Assembly: GCA_017591395.1 (NCBI GenBank)
Contig: WEDG01007323.1
Location: 1 to 64,000 of the forward strand
Direction of reading: 5' to 3'
Source of the DNA: Schistocephalus solidus
Taxonomy: Eukaryota; Platyhelminthes; Cestoda; Diphyllobothriidea; Diphyllobothriidae
Length of the DNA: 64,000 bases
Shown here: one piece after another, positions 1 through 11,010 of the stretch
Layout of the letters: each line of letters opens with the position of its first letter
How positions within the stretch are numbered: position 1 is the first letter of the stretch
The notes under the pieces: generated by a model
What the model saw: the letters and a program-made list of their open reading frames with translations, nothing else
What the model was told of the DNA's origin: nothing
Database searches by the model: none
Position numbers and translations under genes: made by a program

Positions 1-599
1 TTCAAACCAATTCTCAGGGAAAAATAAACATTGTTTAGTTTCCGTTTAAGATTTACAAAGGCTTTAGTAAATGACGGTTTACCACTCACCAATCACAAAA
101 ATTATAGGTCAGGAGAGGTTATGTCTGTTGTCGGTCTACATTTTTGACCATGAACTTAAAATATTTTTTAGAAACCGAAACGCAAGCACAGTTCCTACTT
201 CAGGGAAGGTAATCTCTGCGAAGTATGCGAGCCAAAGTTTTAATTCAAGCGAAATGCCAACCGAAGAAATTATCCACAGCTCATAAGGGAACTGAAAGTG
301 TGAGGAAGAAACGTCAAAAATACGGCAAAAGAAACGGTAGACACATTTAAATGTTGTCAGCCATTCCCCTTTATGAAATGCATTTATCACACAAGCAGTG
401 TTTTTTCTACTAAATATTCAAAAATTCTGAAAATAACTGTTGTTATTGTATCCCCAAAGTAGTTGCCTGCACTGCTAGCCTGATCTACACTGTATCTATT
501 TTTGACTTTGTACGTAAACTGGCATTAAATACAATTATTTATTAATAATTGAAATCAAAAGGTCGTAAAACGAGCCCGCGGATCAGGGGATATGGAAAT

Positions 600-800
600 T
601 CGACCTTGCACGGTGCGCTAAAAGCCATAACTTGGAAGGTTTCATCTGCCTGGATAACTGGGACCATGATGTGAGCCCAGTGTCTGATAACGTGGAGTAG
701 CTGAGGGCGGACAAGAAGTAGGAATGCAATGGTTCTTCTTAATGTGGCCATGATGGCAGCCCATAACTAGGGGTTCCAAGCCAGGATTTGCGCCAGCTAT
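600..800 (-). repeat. Partial copy of the ~0.59-kb dispersed repeat (family A)
   Basis: The plus strand reads the same blocks, in the same order, as the 44.2-44.4 kb copy: GCGCTAAAAGCC, then a version of GGATAACT, then CTTCTTAATGTGGCCAT. It is therefore a minus-oriented copy by the convention used here (plus orientation as in the 45.8-kb copy). Divergence is substantial and neither terminus is recognisable. Confidence 0.55.
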
Positions 801-1358
801 ATTCGCCAGACCCCGCCTATGGTCTTCTTGAGTATTTCTTGACACCACGCACAGAGCGGTTAGGGAAAATTGCGAAGAGTAGATGCAGCGCAAGGCAAAT
901 ATCACTCAGAGCTGACTAATGCAAAATTCACCGGCCCCGAATAGAGTTCTACGCCTTTCACTATAAATAGGTTCTTTAGAGGAAAAAGCATGCATTTTAG
1001 TCAGTTAGACTCTGTTGTCGATCGCTATCGACTTCCTTTTATCTAACCTGCTTGGTTATTCTAAATTCTAACGCGCCGAGGTACTTTATCATTTGCCTAC
1101 TAAGCCGCTCCTCTCCTCACAAATTGTCCTTTACTCTCTTCTGTTGAAACCTCTGCTTATGGGCGTGGCATGAGTTGAACGTTCCCCGCGCTTCAATTTT
1201 GCTCACTCTATGTGTAGGTTAAAGAAACGCCCAATAATGTCCATAACTAGATATGCACTTCACATTATAACAAAAAAAGCATAAGCACTATGTCTATCCT
1301 GAAAGATTGTTTAAGTTTTCAAATTGTAGTTATCGTGCCAATAAAATTTACGCACTTC

Positions 1359-1366
1359 TATAAAAG
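1359..1366 (+). promoter_or_regulatory. TATA box of the Cys-rich mini-gene
   Basis: The octamer TATAAAAG lies 50 nt upstream of the first in-frame ATG of the Cys-rich reading frame at 1409. That spacing fits a TATA box about 30 nt before a transcription start near 1390, which would leave a 5' leader of about 20 nt. It is an exact match to the TATA consensus, but such matches also occur by chance in AT-rich DNA, so its value comes from its position. An out-of-frame ATG at 1375 lies upstream of the likely start site. Confidence 0.4.
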
Positions 1367-1408
1367 GCCTCTAAATGCTTGGTTTGCAAGCCGTTAGTCT
1401 ACGGAAGA

Positions 1409-1621
1409 ATGATGGTATATTGCAGAGCATGCTGCGCCTTTAAATGTGCTTGTGAGTGCAGACCTATAAGTTGCTCGATTAAACTCAGGTCGCTGAGACC
1501 CTGCATCAGGTATGAATCTCTAAATATATGTAATCACTATTTTATGTTTAGGCCATGCGTTCCAGCACGCCCAGAACCCTGTGACTGTTGTCCTGCGTGC
1601 CCATCGTGCTGTTGTCATTAA
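1409..1621 (+). CDS. Candidate Cys-rich mini-protein gene with one 42-nt intron (join 1409..1509, 1552..1621)
   Basis: The frame from ATG 1409 (a second ATG follows at 1412) to TAA 1619-1621 is extremely rich in cysteine. A good donor (CAG/GTATGA at 1510) and a good acceptor (TTTATGTTTAG ending at 1551) define a 42-nt intron. Removing it deletes an aromatic-rich stretch unlike the rest and leaves 56 residues with 16 Cys (about 29 percent). The Cys occur as CxC pairs (CAC, CEC) and as CC and CCC clusters, ending in CCCH. Because 42 is a multiple of three, both spliced and unspliced forms stay open. No signal peptide is evident. The composition recalls metallothioneins, but Tyr, Phe and a terminal His are atypical, and I do not recognise a family. 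A TATA box lies upstream and an ATTAAA overlaps the stop. The main alternative is a chance Cys-rich ORF. Confidence 0.4.
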   Translation: MMVYCRACCAFKCACECRPISCSIKLRSLRPCIRYESLNICNHYFMFRPCVPARPEPCDCCPACPSCCCH

Positions 1622-4600
1622 ATTTTTGCAAAACGTGTTATGTCTGCAAAGACCATACCTTATATACATGACCATTTACACTCGAGTGCACTAGACCTTC
1701 CGCTTTTCTCTAGCTTTTTACATAAATTAAGTTTTTTTCTCATTGAAAAGTTTCTCTTTTTGATACTTGCATGTATGATAGTTGAAGGAACTTAAGGTTT
1801 CTCGATTTTTTGATGGAGGGTTCTGCATTTTGGCCAAGGCGTTGGCAGCAGCCTAATCAACACCGATGCGTCTGTTCAGTGCATAGTGCGCTATATCTTG
1901 GCGCACTGTTCCTTTATGTTGTCATTAATACTGTTATGTTGTTGATTACAGCTTAATGTCTAGCGTTTCAGTAGTACTTGGAATAGAGCAAAACTAACAA
2001 TAAAAGGGTTGACAAAATGTGAACATTTAGCAATTTAGAACTCGTGTAATTTCTTTTATCACGGGGTATGGAAGATTAAATACCTTGACAATGCGTTCTT
2101 ACACCTAAGTACTCATTCGCCATCTTTTATGTCATGTGTTCTTTTTGCAATGCTTGTCATCCTCGCGCCATTTAAGATGCCAATCAGATATAATAATTTC
2201 CTCCGGCTAGCTCATTTGAGAAATTTTTGTGCCAGTTAAGTAATATGTTTAAGAAACATAAACGATCGATCCTCTACATACGACTGATCGTGGTGGTAGC
2301 TGCTTATTATACAGGAGTTCATATATGCCAAGAAAAATTTAATCAGATTGCACGAATATTCACTGAAAATGTTCATCCGACTCAGTGAAACTTTATAGTG
2401 ACAGGGGGAGCTTTGTTCATATAATTAAAGACTGTGAAATGTAGCAACAGTTCATCGTTAAGAGAAAGTCGAGAACGTCGTATCAGTAAATGTGTGTTGC
2501 GTTACTTTGAAATTTGGCGGATAAAATTGGCTACCTTTATGCATCCAACCTGCATCAAAAATCTACAGAAAATAAGCGAATGCTAGCCGCTGCTCCAGCT
2601 TTTTCCTATGCACTGACTAACGGGTAGAGATTAGTTGTTTAGTTTTTCCTTTGTGTAGCTTAGGGGGGTTCATATGAAGCCTAGTAGTCGGGTTTTCGAA
2701 GTAACTGCATTTTGTCATCTTACTCTGTATCAGTTAAGTTGACTTAACGGGCAGATCAGATACGTGGATTTACAACAATATAGAGGGATTAAGGCGATGC
2801 CCAGCATGCACTTCGATTTTAAAATGGGTAACACTGGTGTCCGTAGGGTGTTTCCGCTGTTCTGCTTCAGATTTGTCGTGTAACGATCACCGGTAATCCG
2901 TTAATCAGAGAGCCAAATCATTTGTAGAAAATTAAACTGATACTTATGGACTCGAAGCACTATCATGCTGGGTAAGAGATGCATATTTTCTGTGCAGCTG
3001 GGCTGGGGTTGCCGGTAAATGGAGACCTGTGGATGCATTATATATTCGCGATTTACCTGTTTTTACATTCATTGTCTACATGTACGGCTGCTCAAGTTGT
3101 CAGAGGGTTTAGGAAACTTGAATCATTTAAGCAGAAGAAGGCGCTGCCAAACGTCGAATGTGCATTTTTATTCCTGAAGTCAGGTATTCTGACGACAACG
3201 GAGCTCACTGTAAGCTGCCGGAAATTTCAGTGAAGATTTAAAAAATGTACTCCTAGGAAATATCCCGCCTTGCATCTGTTCTTATGTAACACACACACAG
3301 GCAAAATAAATTCCAAACTATCGAGAAATCCATATTTTGTTTGTGGTACATGGTCCTACAAAAATGTGAAATTTCATGTATCACAGGAGGAAATTCTGTT
3401 ACCACGTCAGAGGGGCCGCTGTTGGCAAAAGATATGGTCACTTGAAACAACGCATCTATCCATACTTCAGTATTAATCAGGTCGTTAAAGAAAGCTGGAC
3501 TGTGCGTTTGGCACTGCAACTTATCATGTAATAATTATCGCTAGGTTCCTGATGGCCAAAGTGCATATAGTAGCTGCAGTCTCCAGTGGAAGAGCCTATT
3601 ACTCAATGTGCATACTGTCGCAGTTTTTCTGGTGTTGGGGAACGTTGCGCAGTGTAGCCCTCAGTCATATCAAAATTCCACACTTTCTGAGCAATCGCGG
3701 ACTTTTCAAAACTTCACTGTTTACTTAGATGACTCTTTCTTTGACTGCCCGCTAGTGCTGTCTGTGTGGTTAATTCTTCGTGGCTAGCCATACGTTATTC
3801 TAGAAGTGTGGAGTATTGAGGCTCTTTTCTGGGTATTCTCAATCTCTAGTCAAATTCCTAATGTGAATTGCGGAAGGACGAGTCATGTGTACCCACGTTT
3901 TTTCTTTCAATTTTGATTGCAACACGATGCCTCGAAAAATAGTTTATTATCTGGGTTACCATTTTGTACTTCAAAACCGCCCTCGGAGACACTTGTTCGT
4001 ATGTTTCGGACTAAAAATTATACCGAATCTGGAGTAATGCCTTCGGTTTTTCAAACTGCATCTCCACAGAGCAGCAGAAATTAAGGTCCGCAGTCCTCTA
4101 ACAGTTGTCTTCTGTCGTTTCATGTGTTCAAGCAGCAATGTCCCTCAGGCATACAGAGTGAAGTATGGAAAATGTGATCTGCTGACGGATTAGAAGAGTA
4201 AATTGTAATTTCTAGCTTTACTGAAGAAGGAACTATGCATAGATGCCCACTGCAACGTGGAATGATCCAAGCCATGTGTCCTGCGTTTTTGGGTGAAGCT
4301 CAGATCGCCAAGTGTGTCCTATGTCTGAACATTTGACATCGTGAACTTCTGACTTATTAATTATGCATTTGAATGCTGCAAAGCCGCCCTTTGTCCGATG
4401 GAGTTAATCGATTTTAACTTGGGCCTAACTAAGCCGGAAGACTGGTTCCTGGCTTTCTCGTTATCATACAGTAAGTATAATTATTGCAGATGTTTAAAAT
4501 TTCACCGAGCTGACTGTAGAAAAAACAGGCGTGATGCGTCTTGCCAGCAAGATCCAAACAAGGGCCTTTGCAGGTAGTCAAAGACCCTAAATCAGTTGAA

Positions 4601-5264
4601 TGAATAAAAGGAAAACTTAATTCTGGGAGAAATAATCGCGTGTGATCTAGGTTTTTTACCCCATCCCAATCGGGTGTCAAGGCTTAGATGAGAGTTAGCT
4701 CTATTTTTTATCGCTTTGAACTTCAACCTTGCCTTTGAAGGTGCCGTTGTGAAGGCTGCCTGCGCAGACTGGCCGCAACAGGCTATAATACAATCGGCCT
4801 GTCAGCTACGATTAAAAACAGTTTGTGCTTGATGTAGTACAGTCGAATCTCAGTTTTGTATTTGCTAAAGAAAAGATGCAGATGTGTTCACTGTCATTGG
4901 TGAATTATCCAAACTTTGTCCTTGACCTCTTGATTTCATTAAGATTGAATTAGAAACCTCCTTGCTTCCATGGCACAAATGTATATCACATGTATGGTAT
5001 GATATCCCATTAGGCAATAGTCTGCTTTTTGTGGTGGCTAAAGATAGTAGTGTCAGAATTTCTCGCCACGTGCGTGACTTTTCATAACCTTAGGTTAGAG
5101 CCAAAGGCAAAAAATTGATACAATAAACTGCTTAAATGCCTCTCACCGTATTACAGAAGGCGTTATTGACTTTCTCGGATAATGCTATTCTCTGCGATGC
5201 ATAAGTTATTTGCTCAAATAGACTATTCCACCATCCAATTTCTGATTGAGTATATCGCTTGATT
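1622..5264. other. Gene-poor stretch, nothing recognised
   Basis: Only short ORFs without recognisable motifs or supporting splice sites occur here. I see no retroelement motif, RNA gene or tandem array. Confidence 0.4.
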
Positions 5265-5291
5265 TAGTCATTCCAGTCATTCTAGTCATTC
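5265..5291 (+). repeat. Three tandem 9-bp units
   Basis: The units TAGTCATTC, CAGTCATTC and TAGTCATTC follow one another directly, differing only in the first base. This is a minor tandem repeat with no evident function. Confidence 0.8.
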
Positions 5292-6544
5292 CGGACAAGT
5301 CGCGGTAATACCATATAGCTTCACGTATGCTTCGTGCGAATGTCACTCACACGGCTCAAAGTGAGGTTCAATTCTCGAGTGAGGGAATGATTACTGATTA
5401 CCTGCACGTTCAAATCCCGTCAAATCATATATTCACCCTTTCAATCGCACTGCATTTGTTGCGTGTTACCACTATGATAATCTATGTCGTAAGACAAAAA
5501 GCAGGCTGATTGAAACTTTACCTACCTATTTGCAGTCATCAATCGGCCTAACCTGTCTTACTTTGGCGATCCCAAATAATGTTCTTCGAAGTGGTTGTAC
5601 TCCATGGTTTAACGGGTAATGTGGAATAAAGAAATGCCAACAAGAATAGTACTATCTGACTTACGGTAGGTAACATTGATCTGTTGGGGGCACTGGAGCG
5701 AGTACTCCGTTTTGGCCTAATATTGCAAGCTAAAGCCCTTGCAGTGTGTTGCACTGTGGTGGGCAGTGATAAATGTAGAAGTTATGCTGATCTGAGGATT
5801 GGTTGTGACTAACGGTTGACCAAAAATAAAGCAGTATTGCCAATTCTGGCTTCCTTTCGTTTTTTTTGCACTAATGTTGTTGAGCTTACTGTAGAAAGAA
5901 ATCACCTCGATGGAAAGGGAACTGACATATTTGCTTCGTGATGTCAAGAAATCGGAGGGCATCATGCAAAGTTGGAAGTTTCGAATTAAATACCTTTCTG
6001 AAACAAAAGCAGGATTTATATAGAAGGAAAAATGTATCAATCAAAAACTAACGCCAATTTTGTACGGGAACTAGCAGAGTAATGCATTCGTGAGGCATGT
6101 TCCATTAAACGGTGTCTGAATAATGGGCCTTTGTTTTTCGAACAAACTTGAAATGCTTCTAGGATGAAACTAGTAATAATTAGCGGCTTCATAGTAGATA
6201 CACCCTGTTCTTTTCGTCACACGGTGGTGCTTCTTACAGACTTTATGGTACATTCTTAATACTGTGCAGTTCCTTTTGACTGCCAACTAGGACAAGAAAC
6301 ACTATTTATTAGGGCTAATTTAGTTGTTTTTTACAAACGGCTCGCTCTGGCAGTTTTTTTGTGAACTCGTGAGCGTAAAGGTTTCTCTGCATGCAGTTTC
6401 ATCCATTTCTGCCGCATCATCTTCCCCACAACGTATGCCATTGAGATCTTGCTCTATGAACCCGAATTTCTTTCCATCTTGATGGTTGACCACCTTGGGC
6501 GGTGATGTTCGCCGTGTGGCCTACGGCATGACGGGCGTAGTGAT

Positions 6545-6935
6545 GGTGAATGGTCCACCAAGTATGTTATAGTGATAGTAGACTTGCGTTTCATCTGTGA
6601 CACACTCACATCCCCCTCTCACCTATCAGAGCTCGAAATCAAAGCAGACTCGTAAAGACCGGAGGCGGGCTCTAGCGCAGTGAGTGACAAAGCTAAGCAC
6701 CTCGTCTGTGCATGCCACTCCACTACTTGTCCGTGTAAAAATGACCTGAGTTTTACACAAAAACTAACAAGGGGCTCAGATTCCAACTCAGTGTGAGTGC
6801 CATGGTGGAAAAATGAAGCAGAGCCATTGCAGTCTAACTCCCTGTCCTGAAAATAGAACACAATTATCCCGTGAGTTGACAGCCTTCCAAGCCATGGCTT
6901 TTAGCGCGTCAGGTTGTTATAGTGAGGAATAGGTA
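6545..6935 (+). repeat. Family A dispersed repeat, diverged copy
   Basis: The landmarks appear in the same order as in the full-length 45.8-kb copy: GGTCCACC near the start, AGTAGACTTGCG, AGACCGGAGGCGGG, GAGCCATTGCAGTCT, TTATCCCGT, then CTTCCAAGCCATGGCTTTT and TATAGTGAGGAA. The middle contains unrelated or rearranged sequence. Confidence 0.6.
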
Positions 6936-7024
6936 ATGAGTGCTACGGGGACGCCGTTCCCAGAGCTAGCCTTACACTGTCTTTGCTCTCCCGTACATCC
7001 ATCCATCGTCCAATTCACGAATTG

Positions 7025-8345
7025 GGCGAAGGCTGATAGAAATATGAAATCTGTCTGCGCGTGCTACATATCGCCTGCCTCTCCCACTACACCAGATTTA
7101 CACAAAAAGAGGTCGGCTGCTAATATTTCGCCCGTTCCATAGTTTCATAAAGGTCGCATGTACAAGGAGCCAAAGAGAACTCTTCCAACTTACAGTTGAT
7201 TGCCTACCTCATGAAATGTCAACCAAAACTCTGAAATGCGTTTTCGATTCGAAAAAATTACTAGAGTATAGTTGGAAAATTTATGATCATGCATCCTCAC
7301 CCAAATATATTTCATTCAGTTCTGGTTACCAGCTTTAGAACGAGCTTTCTTCCAATTGCCTGCAAATATTACGCTCGATAATAAACGGCTATTGCGCTTC
7401 TACGCATTTTTTCAAGGATATTCGATGCTCTTAATTCAAATATATTTTATTGAAAATATGCATGAGACATGCATTGATGAAAAGATGTATACTCATTTGG
7501 TAGATAATTAAATTTTATCCCTTTTTTAGTTGAAGATAGTGTATCTTTTGTTTTCAAAAGGTTTCTTATTATTAGATTTAAAGACTGAGAAGTGTCTACT
7601 TACAAAGCTTGGTATTTGCCTATTTACCATACCTACTTATAAAGTTTACAACAAGGCTTAAAACAACTGCAAAATTTATTCACAATATGTGATTCCTTCC
7701 GCACAGCGTAGATAAGTTTGGGATTTTCCTTACACAGAAATAAAACAGCATGTAGTTCCCAATTCGAAGTGCATGTGTAGCAAGAGGTAGGGATCAAAAT
7801 TATTCGGGAACTGGAACACGTTCTTGAAATCAAAAGATACCATTCCTTCAATTATAAAATTAAAAGAAGATCGGTTTACTACCAAATTTGTACACAATAG
7901 AGTATTTTCGTATATATTTTCGATAAAAATATTTAAATTTAAAAGAGCATCGAATATCATTGGAAAAAATTAATACTACCTAAGTCGTCGTTTCTCAGAG
8001 TGCTCTTTTTTCAGGTGGCGAAAACGAGAGTCGTTCACAGCTGGCTTGCTGAAGGGTATGAAATATCTTGGGATGAGGCTGCACAATAATTAATATTTAA
8101 ACCATAAAAGTACTTTTTTTCGAATCGATAACGCATTTCAGAATTTCGGTTGATATTTCATGAGATAGGCAGTCTACTGCAAGTGGGAAGCGTGCTCGTG
8201 GCTCTTTGTAAATGTGGTCTTTATGGAACTATGAAACGTGCGAAATCCTAGCAGCCCACCTCTTTTTGTATAAAAATGTTGTTCTGCGGGTTGAAGGAAG
8301 GGCGATATTAGCACGCGCAGACGAACTTTGTACTTCTGCAAGCCT
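7025..8345. mobile_element. Inverted-repeat element, arms about 335 bp, about 0.65-kb spacer
   Basis: The sequence at 7025-7360 reappears as its reverse complement at about 8005-8345. Clear paired blocks are GTCTGCGCGTGCTA, ACAAAAAGAGGT, TTTCATAA/TTCATAGTTCCATAAAG and CTCATGAAAT, and identity by eye is about 70-80 percent. The spacer is AT-rich, and its short ORFs show no convincing domain. The layout fits a non-autonomous fold-back or long-TIR transposon, or a decayed inverted duplication. No target-site duplication was identified, so the outer limits are approximate. Confidence 0.6.
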
Positions 8346-9460
8346 TCTGCTTTATGTGACAGGTGCCTATTCCGTGCCTGTGGTGAGTGATGTGGGATGG
8401 TTTCATATGTATCGCGTATGTTGATTGGGATTATTTGTGGTGCTGGGATTTAGTGAACAGTGGTTTACTGTAGATTTTCATGGAGGTGCACCTGACCATT
8501 GCAATGGTGTAATTAAACGTGTGTAGGCGGTGTAAGAAATGAATACGGGTACAGCAGGCCTATGTCGGTTCTACGGGCACTGGTGTGCTGCTTTCAGTGC
8601 GGCGGGTTGTCGAGTGACCTACGGGGTCGATGCGTGAGAGAAAGGGGTATTTGCATTATGTACCGGCTGGAAATTGCTGGTGGTAGAGGCAATGATGTAT
8701 GAGGTAGTTGTTGGGGCATCGAGAGTACTATCATCTATTGTGGGATTAGGAAGGATAATCATCGTCGGCATGGTTGTTGTGACAATGAAACTGAGGGCGG
8801 TTGACAGTGTGGCATCGGGATGGCGCTCGCCGTTATTGGTAATTGCCGTCGTCGTGGGCGTCAGCTGTAAGGATAGATGCGATTGCGGAGGAATAAGGTG
8901 GATTCGTCGTGTTACTGCATTGGGTCCAGCGCTGTCCGATGAGGAACGTTTATCATCCCCATCTGCGACTGTCAGTAATGACGGGTTTGAGTGTGAATCC
9001 CAAACATCAGGTGAATAAAATTATTGAACCAACAATCGACTACTTCCTGGATATTGCCTGTTCGCCTTTATCGGCAAATGTAGGAACCATCGCCTTACTC
9101 TCCTGCAAGGATTACTTGTTGGCCTAAAAATGCAAGAAAGTCAACGAAAATGTCTGTCGTTCATTCTCGAACCGCAAAGGATCGAACACGTAAGTCAACT
9201 GAGAAAATAATGCACAGGAACTCCTATGAACACAGAAGGATGCTAATATTAATTTTATTGGTACGATAGATGAGCGAGACAATTAAAAGGGTCTGCGGAA
9301 GGCAGCGGGAACGCTCGCATTAATGGCTTATGTTTGTTTTATTACTCGAATGAGTTGCTGGAACAGATGCGCAGTCAGAAAGATGCGAATTACGTACGTG
9401 TAAATGTGCGGAACATAGGAAATCTAACGTTATCCGTTAAAGAACACTGGATTGGCAGGC
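8346..9460. other. Gene-free, partly low-complexity G/T-rich stretch
   Basis: Around 8670-8860 the plus strand is rich in GGTNGTNG-like triplets. The Val-rich ORF there (8674-9018) is best explained by this composition. Nothing else is recognised. Confidence 0.35.
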
Positions 9461-9469
9461 AAACTTAAC

Positions 9470-9600
9470 TCTGACCTCATCCCATTCTCTAACACTAATC
9501 TTTAACCTACTGCTAACCTTAAGCCAAGTTAACTCACTTTTTTAAGCTTAGATAGAAATGTAACCTTAATAGACCATTTCTCTCTTAATAAAATCAGCAG
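9470..9600 (+). repeat. Degenerate telomere-like CCCTAA-type tract
   Basis: The tract contains short, imperfect CTAA-centred units such as CTAACACTAA, TTTAACCTA and GCTAACCTTAAG. It resembles the richer tracts at 22.7, 50.7 and 61.8 kb but is short and heavily mutated. Confidence 0.4.
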
Positions 9601-10782
9601 GCATTTTATAATAAAAAAAACTAAGGACTTACATATTCAATCGTCACCTTCGCGCTTTTAGTTAATTCCTTACGAAGAATTTCGAGGGCGTCACAAGGGT
9701 GAATGTATTGTCACTGGTAAATTTCCCCTCGGAGTACATCCACAAATGCGCAGAACTTAGGAAGCTGCACAGCAAAATGCTGACAGACAGAAAAAAATCA
9801 TTGATTCATAAACACTGGCTACTTAATTAAATAAAGGCCATTTATAATAAGCATACTTGCATATTAGACCCAAAGGCATTCCAGGGGATGGAATGTCAAT
9901 AGTAAATCTTTGCTTTCACAAGATGCAGGCAGGGGAACGGGTCTTCTGTGTCGGGTAGACATTTACAGGCGAGCAGAAAACAATGCCATCAAGCGTGGTA
10001 GGTTGTACCGACTCACGTAAATGTAAAGTGCTGTAACTGCGCAACTACAATCATCATGGACAAGTTTGGTAGACAAACCTGAGATTTAGCCCGCATTTGA
10101 AATTCTATGGCCATCGTACAATGAAATTTTTAAGTCTTTCCGTTCATATGTTCGTCCTTCAAAAAATTGTTTTCAAACGTAAACAGTAAGCGTTCCGTTT
10201 TCATTTTTATTTCTCCATGTTTCTGGAATTCACTCACCTTGAAGGCAGTAATTTTTATATAAGAACAAATGGATATTTTCGAAAAAATATTTACCTATTG
10301 ATTTAGTCACATATATCAAACCATGACGTCTTCCCATGACATACAGGCATTTAATTTCGCAAAAAGGAAATATTTTGTCTGTAATAGCGTCAAAGGAATA
10401 CACATTCGGTTCATTCATATACTTTTCGTTACACTATCTATTTATTGTGTGATCATGTATCAAAGTTCATATTCACCAGAGCAAAAGTGGTAATAGGGAC
10501 ATTCCTATTATTAAGAACAAGTATGTACTCGGACCAGTTATGCTATACGAGGTCTCGTAGCACACTGTAAGACTAACACTTTCTTCCAATTAAATAATCG
10601 TGATTATCTCAAAAATAAATCATCAGTTAAACTTTCCCTTTGCTTATAAAAGAGCTCAACTCTTTTTTAAGGTCTTTCCCAAGAACCGAATCCTAGACAG
10701 TACTGGTAACATAAACGAAGAGGCGAGTTCCAGGAAGTATTCGCGAAGAAGGAGACACGATTGTTGGAATAAGAGCTTTACT

Positions 10783-10863
10783 AGCCTGACTTTTCGGATT
10801 CCATCATCAGAGCTTTATTAGCCTGAATTTTCGGATGCTCTCGCATATCCATCATCAGAGGAA
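10783..10863 (-). ncRNA. Tandem pair of hammerhead-ribozyme-like cores (PLE-associated type)
   Basis: On the minus strand, core 1 reads CTGATGA (10858-10852), a stem II with a GAGA tetraloop and a small bulge (10850-10833), then GAAA (10832-10829) and AGGC (10824-10821). The preceding CCT can pair with AGG as helix I. Core 2 follows 48 nt later: CTGATGA (10810-10804), a collapsed stem II (GGAATCC), GAAAA, GTC and AGGC. Both are followed by the conserved tail TARTAAAGCT. Helix III is almost absent. Minimal type I hammerheads have been described in Penelope-like elements, and some minimal hammerheads act as dimers. Activity here is untested; core 1 has TTC and core 2 GTC at the expected cleavage position. 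Confidence 0.6.
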
Positions 10864-10944
10864 GTCGAAGCCCTTTCGTTAGAACGTTGGATCAACGGAT
10901 CGTGTGTTCGATTATCGGGTGGTGCATCACCTGAAGTTGATTAT

Positions 10945-11010
10945 GACTGGCTGACGACAACTAATAAGCCAGAAATGGCAATTCCAGTCACCCTTGTTTT
11001 TGCCTGCAAT
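10945..11010 (+). repeat. Short dispersed repeat shared with 60.01-60.07 kb
   Basis: GGCTGACGACA, then a version of CTATTGAGCCAGAAATGG and TCCCTTG, occur here and at 60010-60070 in the same order and strand, with a few substitutions. It lies directly after the hammerhead-like pair, so it may belong to the same retroelement tail. Confidence 0.5.

Noticed and set aside
5345..5430. Possible tRNA with GTTCAAATCCC B box
   Set aside because: No A box at the right distance and no acceptor stem could be drawn.
6619..6861. 80-aa minus ORF
   Set aside because: It is antisense to a family A repeat copy.
8674..9018. 114-aa Val-rich ORF
   Set aside because: It is explained by low-complexity G/T-rich DNA. 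No domain, splice signals or homolog are apparent.
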